Source: Pedobacter metabolipauper (GTDB lineage: Bacteria; Bacteroidota; Bacteroidia; Sphingobacteriales; Sphingobacteriaceae). From it: a DNA stretch of 64,000 nt. Position 1 is the stretch's first letter. Every line of letters starts with the position of its first letter. A program made the translations under genes and the position numbers. Below, piece after piece: positions 27,276 to 35,588 of the stretch. The stretch lies in NCBI RefSeq assembly GCF_004362715.1, contig NZ_SNYC01000003.1:373601-437600 (forward strand), read 5' to 3'. The notes under the pieces are model-generated. The model was not told where the DNA came from. It ran no database searches and saw only the letters and a program-made list of their open reading frames with translations.

Positions 27276-27698
27276 ATGAAATTAAAAATTTTAACAGGTT
27301 TATTGATCGCAGCAGCTACCAGTTTTGTATTCACTGCTTTCCAGTCGCAGGAGAATGGCCAGGTTTATTTTATCCGTTCTACAAACAGTGTAGGATCTAT
27401 GGTGGCCTATAAGGTGTATATTGACGATATATTGGTGTGTAATTTAAAAAATAAGCGGTATTCTTCACACAGTATTGCGGCTGGGGAACATACGGTATCT
27501 GTTCGGAATACGGGAATATCCAGCCATACCAAATCAAGGCCGTTAAAGATCAATGTTGCTGCCGATAAGAATAATTATCTGATCGTTGTGAACGGACCTA
27601 ATATTTATCTTCAGGAATCCGTTGAATCCTCGGCCCAGGAATTATTGAAAAAAGTAGCAGCGACTAAAGAATGTCTGCCCTCAAAGAAAAAGAAATAA
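27276..27698 (+). CDS. DUF2846-like exported protein
   Basis: 140 residues. A hydrophobic N-terminus (residues 4-23) precedes a small beta-sandwich with the DUF2846 look: GQVYFIRSTNS, YKVYIDDILVCNLKNKRYSSHSIAAGEHTV, then a terminal basic run KKK. Proteins of this group are small periplasmic domains of unknown role, often near envelope-stress genes. There is a 109-base divergent gap to the preceding gene. Confidence 0.7.
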   Translation: MKLKILTGLLIAAATSFVFTAFQSQENGQVYFIRSTNSVGSMVAYKVYIDDILVCNLKNKRYSSHSIAAGEHTVSVRNTGISSHTKSRPLKINVAADKNNYLIVVNGPNIYLQESVESSAQELLKKVAATKECLPSKKKK

Positions 27699-27726
27699 AT
27701 ACCATTTTGAAGAGCAATAGTTAGGA

Positions 27727-28479
27727 TTACATTTTTAGCAGCACCTTGATTGAACTTCTTCTTTGTTTTGATATAGGTATCTTTCGACCGGTGTAGTTCA
27801 TAATCAGGTATCCTGAATCTTCATTGAGAATACTTGTTACATGTATTTTATTGACCAGGTGAGATTGATGACAACGTATAAAACCGTAAGGACTTAATAA
27901 TTCATCGTACTCGTACAGGGGTTTAGAAATGAGATGTTCCAGTCCGCTAGTTAGAAAGAATGTCGTATAATTATTTGAAGATTCACATCTGACAATATCT
28001 TTGACCAGCACCAGGTAAGTTTCTTTCAGTGTTGGTAACGCTATTTTCTGGTTATCATCTGAAGATCTCTTATCTAATAATTGAAAGAGGTTGTTCAATC
28101 TGGAGTTTTGTTTTTTGGTAGCTACCGATTGCTGGATCCTGTCCACAGTGCTTTTAAGTTCTGTAATATTAATTGGCTTTAGCAGGTAGTCCAGCGCCGA
28201 AAATTTGATAGCCATAATCCCGTAAGCATCATAAGCGGTTACGAAGACCACATCAAATTCAGGATCTTTAAACGACCTTAAAAGATCAAAACCATTTTCT
28301 CCGGGCATCTCAATATCAAGAAAGACTACATCAGGCTTAAGGTTCAAGATTTGTGCGCTTGCTTCAGCGGCCGACAGGGCTGTGGCTACCACATCGATCT
28401 CTTTGCAATGGCGGGTAAGCAAGGCCTTTAAGTTGTTTATATTGATGGATTCATCATCAACAATTATTGCGCTTATCAT
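27727..28479 (-). CDS. LytTR-type response regulator
   Basis: 250 residues. Receiver at residues 1-120 with the D8/D9 acidic pair, phosphoacceptor D55 in FLDIEMPG, and a Lys in YLLKPI. The C-terminal LytTR DNA-binding domain (about 150-245) has VRCESSNNYTTFFLTSG and GFIRCHQSHLVNK. It begins immediately after the stop of the LytS-type kinase (no intervening bases), forming a two-component operon. LytTR regulators usually bind two direct repeats. Targets cannot be told; the TlpA-like gene upstream on the same strand is a candidate. Confidence 0.93.
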   Translation of the reverse strand: MISAIIVDDESININNLKALLTRHCKEIDVVATALSAAEASAQILNLKPDVVFLDIEMPGENGFDLLRSFKDPEFDVVFVTAYDAYGIMAIKFSALDYLLKPINITELKSTVDRIQQSVATKKQNSRLNNLFQLLDKRSSDDNQKIALPTLKETYLVLVKDIVRCESSNNYTTFFLTSGLEHLISKPLYEYDELLSPYGFIRCHQSHLVNKIHVTSILNEDSGYLIMNYTGRKIPISKQRRSSIKVLLKM

Positions 28480-29940
28480 TTAATTATTTATCCAGTTATG
28501 AAATGTTAAAATAGCTTCTGTACCTGATTCTTTATTGAAATCAAGAACGATTGCTTGTTCTTCTTTGATTTTATTGATCGCAAGTATTCTTTCTGCTGTC
28601 AATGAAAGGCCATATCCTGAATCGGATTTTTTATCCAGCCATGTTCCATTATCCCCCACTACAATTACAAAAGTATCCTTTTTTTGACCTGGTTTACAAA
28701 CAATGAACAGTTGCCCTTTATCGCCAAGAGGGGACAGACCGTGTTTGATGGCATTTTCGATTAATGGCTGAAGGAGCAATGTAGGTATTTCTATATCGGA
28801 TGTGCTGAGTTTTGCAGAGATCTCTATATTCCAGGAGAAATTGAAGCGCAACGCTTCCAGGTGGATATAGGTGCGCATCATTTCAAGTTCCTGATCAAGA
28901 CTATTAAAAACATGCTGGCTATTGGCCAGTGTTTTTCTTAGTAAAAAACTGAATTCCTGTAAATATTGGTTTGCCTCGTCAATACGATCGGTATTCATCA
29001 GACCCTGTATGGAACTGAGCGCATTGAATGTGAAATGTGGATTGAGCAGGGATTGTAATCTGATTGCTGCTGCTTCCATTTTTTGCTGTTTCTTTTCTGA
29101 TGATTTGAGTTTGTTTTTAAAGAATAGCGTCACCAATAAAAAGCCTGTGGCTACGAACACGATCAATAGAACCATATAAGTGATCGTGGATTGATACCAA
29201 TAGGGTTTTACCCGGATATAAATAAGGCGTACACTTTCTTTTTGCAGCACATAATTAAACCTCCATTCATATTCTGTATTCGCGGCTAACTTTAAAGGTT
29301 TAAAGCCGGTTTTGCTAATCTGATATTCGGAACGCTTTGTTTTTAAGTTTACCAACGTGTATTCCACTTCCAGATCTTTAAAATCGGTTCGCGCGGCAAC
29401 ATCGATTTCTAATGGTTCTCCCGGCGATAGGCTAAGTTCACCCTTGTGATCAGCGGAAGATGAAATGTGTAAGGGCTGGCTACTTTTGTCTTTCTGGCTG
29501 CGCAACTTAATTTCGGGTATCATCCCGGGTCTTTTAATGATATACCTCGTCAATAAAGTATTGGTATTTTTGTCCAGTATATCCACTGAGGCTTCTTGTG
29601 CGGGAAGTAAATAAATAGAAGAGCTATTTCCCTTTAAAGCGAATTCTGTTATTTTGGACTGTGCCGGCTTACCGTAAAAATTACTTTGTTTAAAGTATGC
29701 CCGGGTGTAAAATTTAGGGTACATGTTATGGAGCGCGCTTGTTGGATAGATATTTAAACTGCCCCCAACCGTATAGACAGTAACATTTTTTCCTTGTGAG
29801 ATTTCTTTAATTTGATTACCGGGCAATCCTGCAGCTTCAAAGTGCAGATATGATGGTGCTGATTCATTTGACTGCTGGCCATAAACACAACTAAAATAGC
29901 TGATAAAGAATAGGGCTGGCAGATATCGTTTACGTTTCAT
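28480..29940 (-). CDS. LytS/YehU-type sensor histidine kinase
   Basis: About 486 residues from the ATG at 29940 (MKRKRYLPALFFISYF), which gives a clean signal peptide; the ORF extends further to 29979. A periplasmic beta-rich sensor domain (about 20-240) with no known name is followed by one membrane helix (VLLIVFVATGFLLVTLFF, near 255), a short coil, and the His_kinase core with H302 in NPHFTFNALSS. The HATPase_c end shows LLQPLIENAIKHG and GDNGTW. The absence of multi-TM sensor segments makes it like the Bacteroidota 'histidine kinase YesM/LytS' group that often detects exported ligands. Its partner RR follows with no gap. Confidence 0.92.
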   Translation of the reverse strand: MKRKRYLPALFFISYFSCVYGQQSNESAPSYLHFEAAGLPGNQIKEISQGKNVTVYTVGGSLNIYPTSALHNMYPKFYTRAYFKQSNFYGKPAQSKITEFALKGNSSSIYLLPAQEASVDILDKNTNTLLTRYIIKRPGMIPEIKLRSQKDKSSQPLHISSSADHKGELSLSPGEPLEIDVAARTDFKDLEVEYTLVNLKTKRSEYQISKTGFKPLKLAANTEYEWRFNYVLQKESVRLIYIRVKPYWYQSTITYMVLLIVFVATGFLLVTLFFKNKLKSSEKKQQKMEAAAIRLQSLLNPHFTFNALSSIQGLMNTDRIDEANQYLQEFSFLLRKTLANSQHVFNSLDQELEMMRTYIHLEALRFNFSWNIEISAKLSTSDIEIPTLLLQPLIENAIKHGLSPLGDKGQLFIVCKPGQKKDTFVIVVGDNGTWLDKKSDSGYGLSLTAERILAINKIKEEQAIVLDFNKESGTEAILTFHNWINN

Positions 29941-30011
29941 TCTTGTTCCGGGTAATTGATTGTGGCTTCTTATCTCCAATGCAATATAAGTTAATATCCT
30001 TGTACAGACAC

Positions 30012-31289
30012 TTATTGTTCTTTGGCAATCGCGATCATAGCTTCCAGTTCGTTGATTACTTCTGTATCTGTTGTGAACCCATTTGTTGAAAATCTAAGAT
30101 TGCCATGCCTGTCGATCACGATCTTTGCAGGGATGCCTGTCAGCTTATAGGCAGCTGCGGCCTGGAACCTTTTATGATCAGTTAGATAGTTATCCATTAG
30201 CACATGCATGGGGAATTTATTCTTTTTAACATAGGTACTTACACGTGCTCTTGCTTCAGCATCCGTTCCATTCTCGCCGGTCGCGATGAATAGGAATACC
30301 ACTTCAGGGTGCTGACTGCTCAGTTTCTGCATGGCCGGCATAGAAGCGATGCACGGAGCGCACCAGGTAGCCCAAAAATCAATGACTACGATCTTTCCTT
30401 GCAGATCGGCCAGGGTTACACGTTTTCCGCTCAGATCCGTCAAACTGAAATTGGGTGCTTCCTGGTTGGCAATCATTTTCTTTGCGGTTTCTGCTTTGAG
30501 TGTCTTACTGATGTTTTTTTGAAGCGCATCTAAAAAAATGGATGTACTGTCTTCGCTGCCTGTTCTTTTGATAATCAGCTTTTTAAGCTGATCATTCATC
30601 GCTAAACTCGACTTTCCAATTTTTGCCATCTTTAGCAAGAGGTCATATGCTTTGTCTTCTTGTCCAACGGATTCCAGAAGTGTGGTATAAAGTGCTATTG
30701 ACTGTGGCATGAGCTCTTCCACTTGATGATCTTTTAATGCTTTGCTGATGTAAAAAAAGGCCAGCTCGTCTTTGCCATTGGCATGAAGAATTTCGGCATA
30801 ACTCTGATAATAAGGGTATGCGGCCATCCTCATAAACCGGTTCCAGTCTTCTACAGGGAAATCTGCTGGTCTGGCTGTTGGATCATTTTTATAAGAATCG
30901 TATAGCCCTACTGTTTCTTTGGCTAAAATTTCTGTATAATGCCGATGTGCTCCACTCCTGAATAAGATGTCGGATCCCATATTCATAAAACTGGTTTGAT
31001 TAAACTTGTTTTTGATCTGCTGGATATAGGTTTCAAACTTTGGAAAAGCTCCGTTATGGAGATAGGATAGGGCTACTTCACCGTTCATGATATCAATATG
31101 GGCTGCATCTTTTATCGTGTCCAGCTTAAAATCTTTTATGATGCGGTTCATGGCAGTCCTGCTTTTTTCCGGATCTTTTTCAGCGGCCATAGATTTCATT
31201 CTGCTTGCCAATGTTTCGGTGTTTTGAGCATTTGCATTCCATGCGACGCAGATCATCATCATGAACCATAATGTTGTTATCGTTTTCAT
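30012..31289 (-). CDS. TlpA-like thioredoxin-domain protein
   Basis: 425 residues with a signal peptide (cleavage near ANAQ). Residues 25-275 form a helical, TPR-like domain, and residues 280-425 form a thioredoxin domain with active site WATWCAPC. The QEAPNFSLTDLSGKRVTLADLQGK lead-in is typical of the AhpC/TSA-Redoxin TlpA group. It is probably a periplasmic disulfide reductase delivering electrons to cytochrome maturation or oxidised proteins. It lies upstream of the LytS/LytTR genes on the same strand, with a 71-base gap to the kinase start. Confidence 0.9.
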   Translation of the reverse strand: MKTITTLWFMMMICVAWNANAQNTETLASRMKSMAAEKDPEKSRTAMNRIIKDFKLDTIKDAAHIDIMNGEVALSYLHNGAFPKFETYIQQIKNKFNQTSFMNMGSDILFRSGAHRHYTEILAKETVGLYDSYKNDPTARPADFPVEDWNRFMRMAAYPYYQSYAEILHANGKDELAFFYISKALKDHQVEELMPQSIALYTTLLESVGQEDKAYDLLLKMAKIGKSSLAMNDQLKKLIIKRTGSEDSTSIFLDALQKNISKTLKAETAKKMIANQEAPNFSLTDLSGKRVTLADLQGKIVVIDFWATWCAPCIASMPAMQKLSSQHPEVVFLFIATGENGTDAEARARVSTYVKKNKFPMHVLMDNYLTDHKRFQAAAAYKLTGIPAKIVIDRHGNLRFSTNGFTTDTEVINELEAMIAIAKEQ

Positions 31290-31596
31290 ATCTTTTCTTT
31301 CTTTGGTGCCTTAATGGCTTGTGTGATTTTATTGGTTGATCATTGAGGTCAAAATTAAATGCAGTGCAGCTAAGAAAGATGTGTTGATGTGAAGATGGGT
31401 GATCCGGGTGTGAATTTGGAACATACAGGTTCATCAAAATGAAATTAACCTTACCATTTTGATAGGGTGCGATAGGGCTAATTTATAGCTTGTAAATATT
31501 TTATTAGCCTTTTTGAAGTGTTCAGGGCTGTTTAGTAATCATATTTTGATTGTGGCTTTGCTTTTGAACCACGCGGGCTAATCAAGATTCAAAAAC
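31290..31596. other. Divergent 307-base gap (TlpA-like left, GNAT right)
   Basis: Holds the promoters of both flanking genes. GGCTAAT at 31476-31482 can pair with ATTAGCC at 31503-31509, followed by TTTTT (31510-31514): a 7-bp stem with a 20-base loop. On the plus strand this has the look of an attenuator in the leader of the GNAT/argE transcript, 83 bases before the ATG, but the large loop makes it weak. No gene is seen. Confidence 0.5.
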
Positions 31597-32211
31597 ATGA
31601 ACAATCAAATGATATTTGTGCGTATTGCTACCATAAATGATATCAAATACGTTGACGAAATAATTCGTGAAACAGCTGCCTCGGCCATTGCCAGGGGAAC
31701 CGGGATTGCGAAACGTACACCGGAATCTGTTGCACAAAAAATGCGCGCTGGTAAAGCGGTCATCGCCTTAACCAGCACTGGTAAATGGGTAGGTTTCTCT
31801 TATTTCGATGCCTGGGAAGATGGAAAGTTTGTTTCCAACTCCGGCCTGATCGTTGCCCCAGAGTACCGCAATTCTGGCGTGGCCAAATCCATAAAGGACC
31901 GTGTATTCAGGATTTCCAGGAGAATGTACCCTGACGCAAAGATTTTTAGCATTACCTCTGGAACCGCAGTGATGAAAATGAATGCCCAGTTGGGCTTTCT
32001 GCCTGTAGCTTTCCCGGAAATTACCCATGATGTACTGTTTTGGGAAGGCTGTAAAAGCTGCCCCAACTATGACATCCTGGAACGTAAGAACAAATGCAAC
32101 TGCCTGTGTACTGCGATGCTCTTTGACCCTTTGGTCTCTGTTAACCACAGTATCCTTCCCGGACATGATCTCTCTCAACGGTATGCACTTCAAAAAGCCA
32201 TCAATGAATAG
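31597..32211 (+). CDS. GNAT-family acetyltransferase, arginine-pathway associated
   Basis: 204 residues. GNAT acetyl-CoA motif A is seen as LIVAPEYRNSGVAKSIKDRVF (Q/RxxGxA-like) near residue 90. The C-terminus carries a cysteine-rich stretch EGCKSCPNYDIL and NKCNCLC (five Cys in about 20 residues), which may bind a metal. Proteins of this form commonly sit next to arginine-biosynthesis genes in Bacteroidota, and the next gene here is argE (21-base gap). A role as an N-acyltransferase for glutamate or ornithine, or as a regulator of the pathway, is inferred from this context. Confidence 0.82.
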   Translation: MNNQMIFVRIATINDIKYVDEIIRETAASAIARGTGIAKRTPESVAQKMRAGKAVIALTSTGKWVGFSYFDAWEDGKFVSNSGLIVAPEYRNSGVAKSIKDRVFRISRRMYPDAKIFSITSGTAVMKMNAQLGFLPVAFPEITHDVLFWEGCKSCPNYDILERKNKCNCLCTAMLFDPLVSVNHSILPGHDLSQRYALQKAINE

Positions 32212-32232
32212 TCAACCTTTAAAAAATATACG

Positions 32233-33477
32233 ATGAAAAAGTTATATGAACAAGCGGTAGTACTGCTTGGAAAATTAATTAAGATCCGTTCCTTTAGTGG
32301 AGAAGAAAATTTAGCAGCAGATCTGGTAGAATCGTTTTTAAATGAGAACGGTGTAGTTACCATCCGAAAATTCAACAACATCTGGTGTTACAATAAGCAT
32401 TTTGACCCGGTAAAACCAATCATTCTGCTTAACTCACACCTGGATACGGTTAAACCGAACTCACAATACACCAATGACCCTTTTAACCCAATCATTAAAG
32501 ACGGAAAGCTCTATGGTCTTGGAAGTAACGACACCGGAGGCTCCCTCGTTTCGCTCATCTCTGCCTTTCTTTACTTTTATGAACGTAAAGACCTTCCGTA
32601 TAATCTTTGTCTGGCGGCCACTGCCGAAGAAGAGAACTCCGGACAGAAGGGCATAAAATGTATACTGGATGACTTGATGGCCATCTCTTTTGCCATTGTG
32701 GGTGAACCTACAAATATGCAGATGGCCATTGCTGAAAAAGGATCAATGGTATTGGATTGTGTTTCTACAGGTCGATCGGGACATGCGGCGCGGGAAGAAG
32801 GGGACAATGCAATCTATAAAGCCATCAGAGATATCCACTGGTTTTCAACCTATGTTTTCCCGATAGAGGAGAATCAGCCGAACCCGGTAAAGATGACGGT
32901 CACCCAAATCAGTGCCGGTTTGCAGCACAACATTGTTCCGGGAGAGTGCAGCTTTACCGTTGACATCAGATTTGACCACAGCTATAATGTCAAGGAAATT
33001 GTCAACACCATTAAAAATCATACTTTCTGCGATACCACCCTTCGTCCCAATATACTGACGCCCTCTTCAATCGACCTTGTGCATCCCATGGTGAAAGCAG
33101 GTATTGCCATCGGCAGAAAAACGTATATGTCGCCAACCAGTTCTGACCAGGGCTGGCTGGAAATGCCATCCATAAAAATGGGACCCGGTGAATCGGCACG
33201 TTCCCATACCGCCGATGAATTCATTTACCTTGCTGAGATCAGCGATGGGATTACCATTTATACAGATCTTCTGGAATCTATAATTCCACATCTTGAGAGC
33301 GTTGAGAACGTTGAGAACGTTGAGCGCGTCAAGAGCGACGAGAACGTTGGGAACACTAAAAGTATCGAAAGCGTTGAGCGTATTGAGAACATTGAACGTA
33401 TCGAACGTCTTGAATGTGTCAATGTCGATCACAAACTTGCCCTGAATACTCACGAAGCTCAGCACAATCATCTGTAA
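32233..33477 (+). CDS. argE: ArgE-type M20 deacylase with repeat-derived C-terminal tail
   Basis: 414 residues; removes the N-acyl group of acetyl- or succinyl-ornithine in arginine synthesis. The M20 metal site is HLDTVKP (His, Asp), GSNDTGGS (bridging Asp), ATAEEENSG (general base Glu and ligand Glu) and RSHTADEF near the end of the catalytic domain. That domain ends by about residue 350. Residues 354-398 are an additional tail, encoded by a 9-bp tandem array (core GTTGAGAAC) read as VEN/VER/IER. Such a tail is not part of the normal ArgE fold. A 15-bp-stem terminator follows. Confidence 0.85.
   Translation: MKKLYEQAVVLLGKLIKIRSFSGEENLAADLVESFLNENGVVTIRKFNNIWCYNKHFDPVKPIILLNSHLDTVKPNSQYTNDPFNPIIKDGKLYGLGSNDTGGSLVSLISAFLYFYERKDLPYNLCLAATAEEENSGQKGIKCILDDLMAISFAIVGEPTNMQMAIAEKGSMVLDCVSTGRSGHAAREEGDNAIYKAIRDIHWFSTYVFPIEENQPNPVKMTVTQISAGLQHNIVPGECSFTVDIRFDHSYNVKEIVNTIKNHTFCDTTLRPNILTPSSIDLVHPMVKAGIAIGRKTYMSPTSSDQGWLEMPSIKMGPGESARSHTADEFIYLAEISDGITIYTDLLESIIPHLESVENVENVERVKSDENVGNTKSIESVERIENIERIERLECVNVDHKLALNTHEAQHNHL
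33292..33426 (+). repeat. 9-bp repeat array A (GTTGAGAAC family), in-frame in argE
   Basis: Fifteen consecutive 9-mers start with CTTGAGAGC, GTTGAGAAC, GTTGAGAAC, GTTGAGCGC. They then drift through ATTGAGAAC, ATTGAACGT, ATCGAACGT and CTTGAATGT. Every unit stays in the same reading frame, giving V/I-E-N/R/S. Divergence grows toward the 3' end. Similar arrays are at 40717-40814 and 45527-45652. Confidence 0.9.
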
Positions 33478-33527
33478 TAATTGTGTAGCTGCAATTCTCT
33501 AAAAATTCTTTCCGGCAGTTCCAATAT

Positions 33528-33562
33528 GATAAAAACCCTTCCAAAATGGAAGGGTTTTTATC
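33528..33562 (+). terminator. Bidirectional Rho-independent terminator after argE
   Basis: A perfect 15-bp stem (GATAAAAACCCTTCC 33528-33542 / GGAAGGGTTTTTATC 33548-33562) with a 5-base loop; the U-tract is inside the 3' arm. It insulates the kdp operon from the arginine genes. Confidence 0.9.
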
Positions 33563-33684
33563 ATTCAAAAAAGGTTGTTTTTATTTTTATTGACCGTAAT
33601 TGTTTGATAATAAGCTATTTGTGTGTTTGTTGGTTGTTGGTGGCATATAGATTGGAACAGGCGGATTATAAATTTAAATATATC

Positions 33685-33768
33685 ATGTTAACAATCGTAT
33701 TATTTCTGGCCCTGCTGATACTCTGCTGGGTAGTTTACAAATCCATCGACTGGTTCGAAAAAATCTAA
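33685..33768 (+). CDS. Small membrane protein ahead of kdpF (27 residues)
   Basis: ATG at 33685 to TAA at 33766-33768. It encodes one hydrophobic helix (LTIVLFLALLILCWVVY) followed by KSIDWFEKI. It is separate from, and 5 bases upstream of, KdpF, so it is likely an extra short subunit or a leader peptide of the potassium transporter. A longer frame from 33481 includes this end but begins in the terminator region and looks spurious. I infer this is a real peptide from its position and its helix. Confidence 0.65.
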   Translation: MLTIVLFLALLILCWVVYKSIDWFEKI

Positions 33769-33773
33769 AAGTT

Positions 33774-33851
33774 ATGATCGCATTATTCATTATCGCAGTC
33801 GCCGTTTTCATTTATATGATCTACGTGCTGATTAAACCCGAAAAATTTTAA
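33774..33851 (+). CDS. kdpF: KdpF, small subunit of the potassium-transporting ATPase
   Basis: 25 residues from ATG at 33774 to TAA at 33849-33851: MIALFIIAVAVFIYMIYVLI then KPEKF. A single membrane helix with the KPEKF-type end is the usual KdpF form. KdpF stabilises the KdpABC complex in the inner membrane. It lies 12 bases before kdpA. Confidence 0.88.
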   Translation: MIALFIIAVAVFIYMIYVLIKPEKF

Positions 33852-33863
33852 TTAAACACCACC

Positions 33864-35582
33864 ATGAACACAGAATTACTTGGAATTATAGCCACTTACG
33901 CGCTTACGCTCGTAATTGCTATTCCGCTGGGCAAGTACCTGGCTAAGGTATTTGCCGGAGAAAAAGTCTGGACAGACTTTTTAAAACCTCTTGAATCCGG
34001 AATCTTTAAGCTTTCCGGAATTAACCCGAAAGAGGAGATGAACTGGAAGCAGCATATGAAAGCGCTTCTCACCATCAACCTGGTTTGGTTGGTCTACGGT
34101 TTTTTTGTCCTGATATACCAGGATAAATTGCCGTTAAACCCAGATGGAAATCCTGGAATGACACCGGATCTTTCCTTCAACACGGTCATCAGTTTTGTAG
34201 TGAACTGCGATTTGCAGCACTACTCTGGTGAAAGCGGCGTGACCTATTTAACCCAGCACGTGGTGATGATGTTCCTGATGTTTGTAAGCTGTGCCACTGG
34301 GATTGCTTCAGCAGTGGTATTCTTTAAAGCATTTAGAGATAAGACCACCGTTAAACTGGGTAACTTCTGGGACTTTTTTGTAAAATCAATTACCAGGCTG
34401 TTATTACCATTGTCGCTGGTTGTTGCGCTTATCCTGGCCTTTAACGGAACCCCAACAAGTTATGAAGCCAAAGACCAGTTTATTTCTGTTCAGGGTGATA
34501 CGGTTAATGTATCAAGAGGACCTGCGGCAGGTATGATCGCCATCAAACATTTAGGTACTAACGGCGGCGGATGGTTTGGCGTGAACTCTGCACATCCATT
34601 GGAAAATCCGAACTACCTTACCAATTCTGTGGAACTGATTGCCCAGGTGATCATTCCCATTGCCATGGTGATTGCATTCGGGATATTTATCAGACGCAGA
34701 AAACTGGCCTGGATCATCTTTGGCGTGATGACCATAGGGATGTTCCTGCTCCTGATCCCGACGGTAAGTTCTGAATTGGGTGGTAATCCTGCATTAGCAA
34801 AAATGGGAATCTCTCAGACTACAGGTGCCATGGAAGGTAAAGAAGTTCGTTTCGGGCCAGCGATATCCGGCTACTGGAGTACGGTGACAACGATTATATC
34901 AACAGGTTCTGTAAACAACATGCACGACAGTACCATGCCGCTAACCGGAACCTGGCAGTTATTGGGCATGATGATCAACTCGTTTTATGGAGGCTGTGGT
35001 GTTGGGATACTAAACTATTTTATTTACCTGATCATTGCGGTATTTATATCCGGATTAATGGTGGGAAGAACACCGGAGTTTCTTGGACATAAGGTGGAAG
35101 CACGGGAAGTGAAAATTGCAGCGCTGATTACCTTGCTTAGTCCGTTTCTGATTTTGGCCGGTACTGCGATTGCCAGTTATGTGTTTACAAGTCATGGTGC
35201 GGCCGACTGGGCGGTACAACCTCAAAACTGGTTAAATAATCCGGGCTTTCATGGGTTTTCAGAAATGCTTTACGAAGTAACTTCTTCGAATGCCAATAAC
35301 GGATCTGGTTTTGAAGGCTTGGGCGATAACAACATTTTCTGGAACGTATTAACGGGCTTCGTCCTGCTGATCGGGCGTTTCCTGCCGATCATTGGCCCGG
35401 TTGCCATTGCAGGTTTGCTTGGTGCTAAAAAATACATTCCTGAATCTGCGGGAACACTTAAAACAGATACTTTGACTTTCGGTCTGATGACTTTTGCCGT
35501 GATCATTGTATTGAATGCCCTTTCTTATTTCCCTGCCCTGGCTTTAGGCCCGCTGGCAGAATATTTTACCATGCTTAAATAG
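33864..35582 (+). CDS. kdpA: KdpA, potassium-binding subunit
   Basis: 572 residues, about ten membrane helices. It is the K+-selective channel-like subunit of the high-affinity Kdp ATPase. Selectivity-filter glycines are visible in TNGGGWFGVNSAHP (about residue 233), INSFYGGCGVGILN (about 372) and SSNANNGSGFEGLGDN (about 474). The length is normal for the family. It is followed 6 bases later by kdpB, within the operon kdpF-A-B-C. Confidence 0.97.
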   Translation: MNTELLGIIATYALTLVIAIPLGKYLAKVFAGEKVWTDFLKPLESGIFKLSGINPKEEMNWKQHMKALLTINLVWLVYGFFVLIYQDKLPLNPDGNPGMTPDLSFNTVISFVVNCDLQHYSGESGVTYLTQHVVMMFLMFVSCATGIASAVVFFKAFRDKTTVKLGNFWDFFVKSITRLLLPLSLVVALILAFNGTPTSYEAKDQFISVQGDTVNVSRGPAAGMIAIKHLGTNGGGWFGVNSAHPLENPNYLTNSVELIAQVIIPIAMVIAFGIFIRRRKLAWIIFGVMTIGMFLLLIPTVSSELGGNPALAKMGISQTTGAMEGKEVRFGPAISGYWSTVTTIISTGSVNNMHDSTMPLTGTWQLLGMMINSFYGGCGVGILNYFIYLIIAVFISGLMVGRTPEFLGHKVEAREVKIAALITLLSPFLILAGTAIASYVFTSHGAADWAVQPQNWLNNPGFHGFSEMLYEVTSSNANNGSGFEGLGDNNIFWNVLTGFVLLIGRFLPIIGPVAIAGLLGAKKYIPESAGTLKTDTLTFGLMTFAVIIVLNALSYFPALALGPLAEYFTMLK

Positions 35583-35588
35583 ATTACC

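Noticed and set aside
33067..33471. Leftward ORF with NVLNVLNALN-type repeats opposite argE
   Set aside because: It is the reverse reading of array A. The rightward frame holds the complete ArgE with its metal ligands; the leftward one has no start context or domain.
33481..33768. 95-residue ORF before kdpF
   Set aside because: Its first two thirds cross the argE terminator and AT-rich leader; only the last 27 residues look like a protein, and these have their own ATG at 33685.
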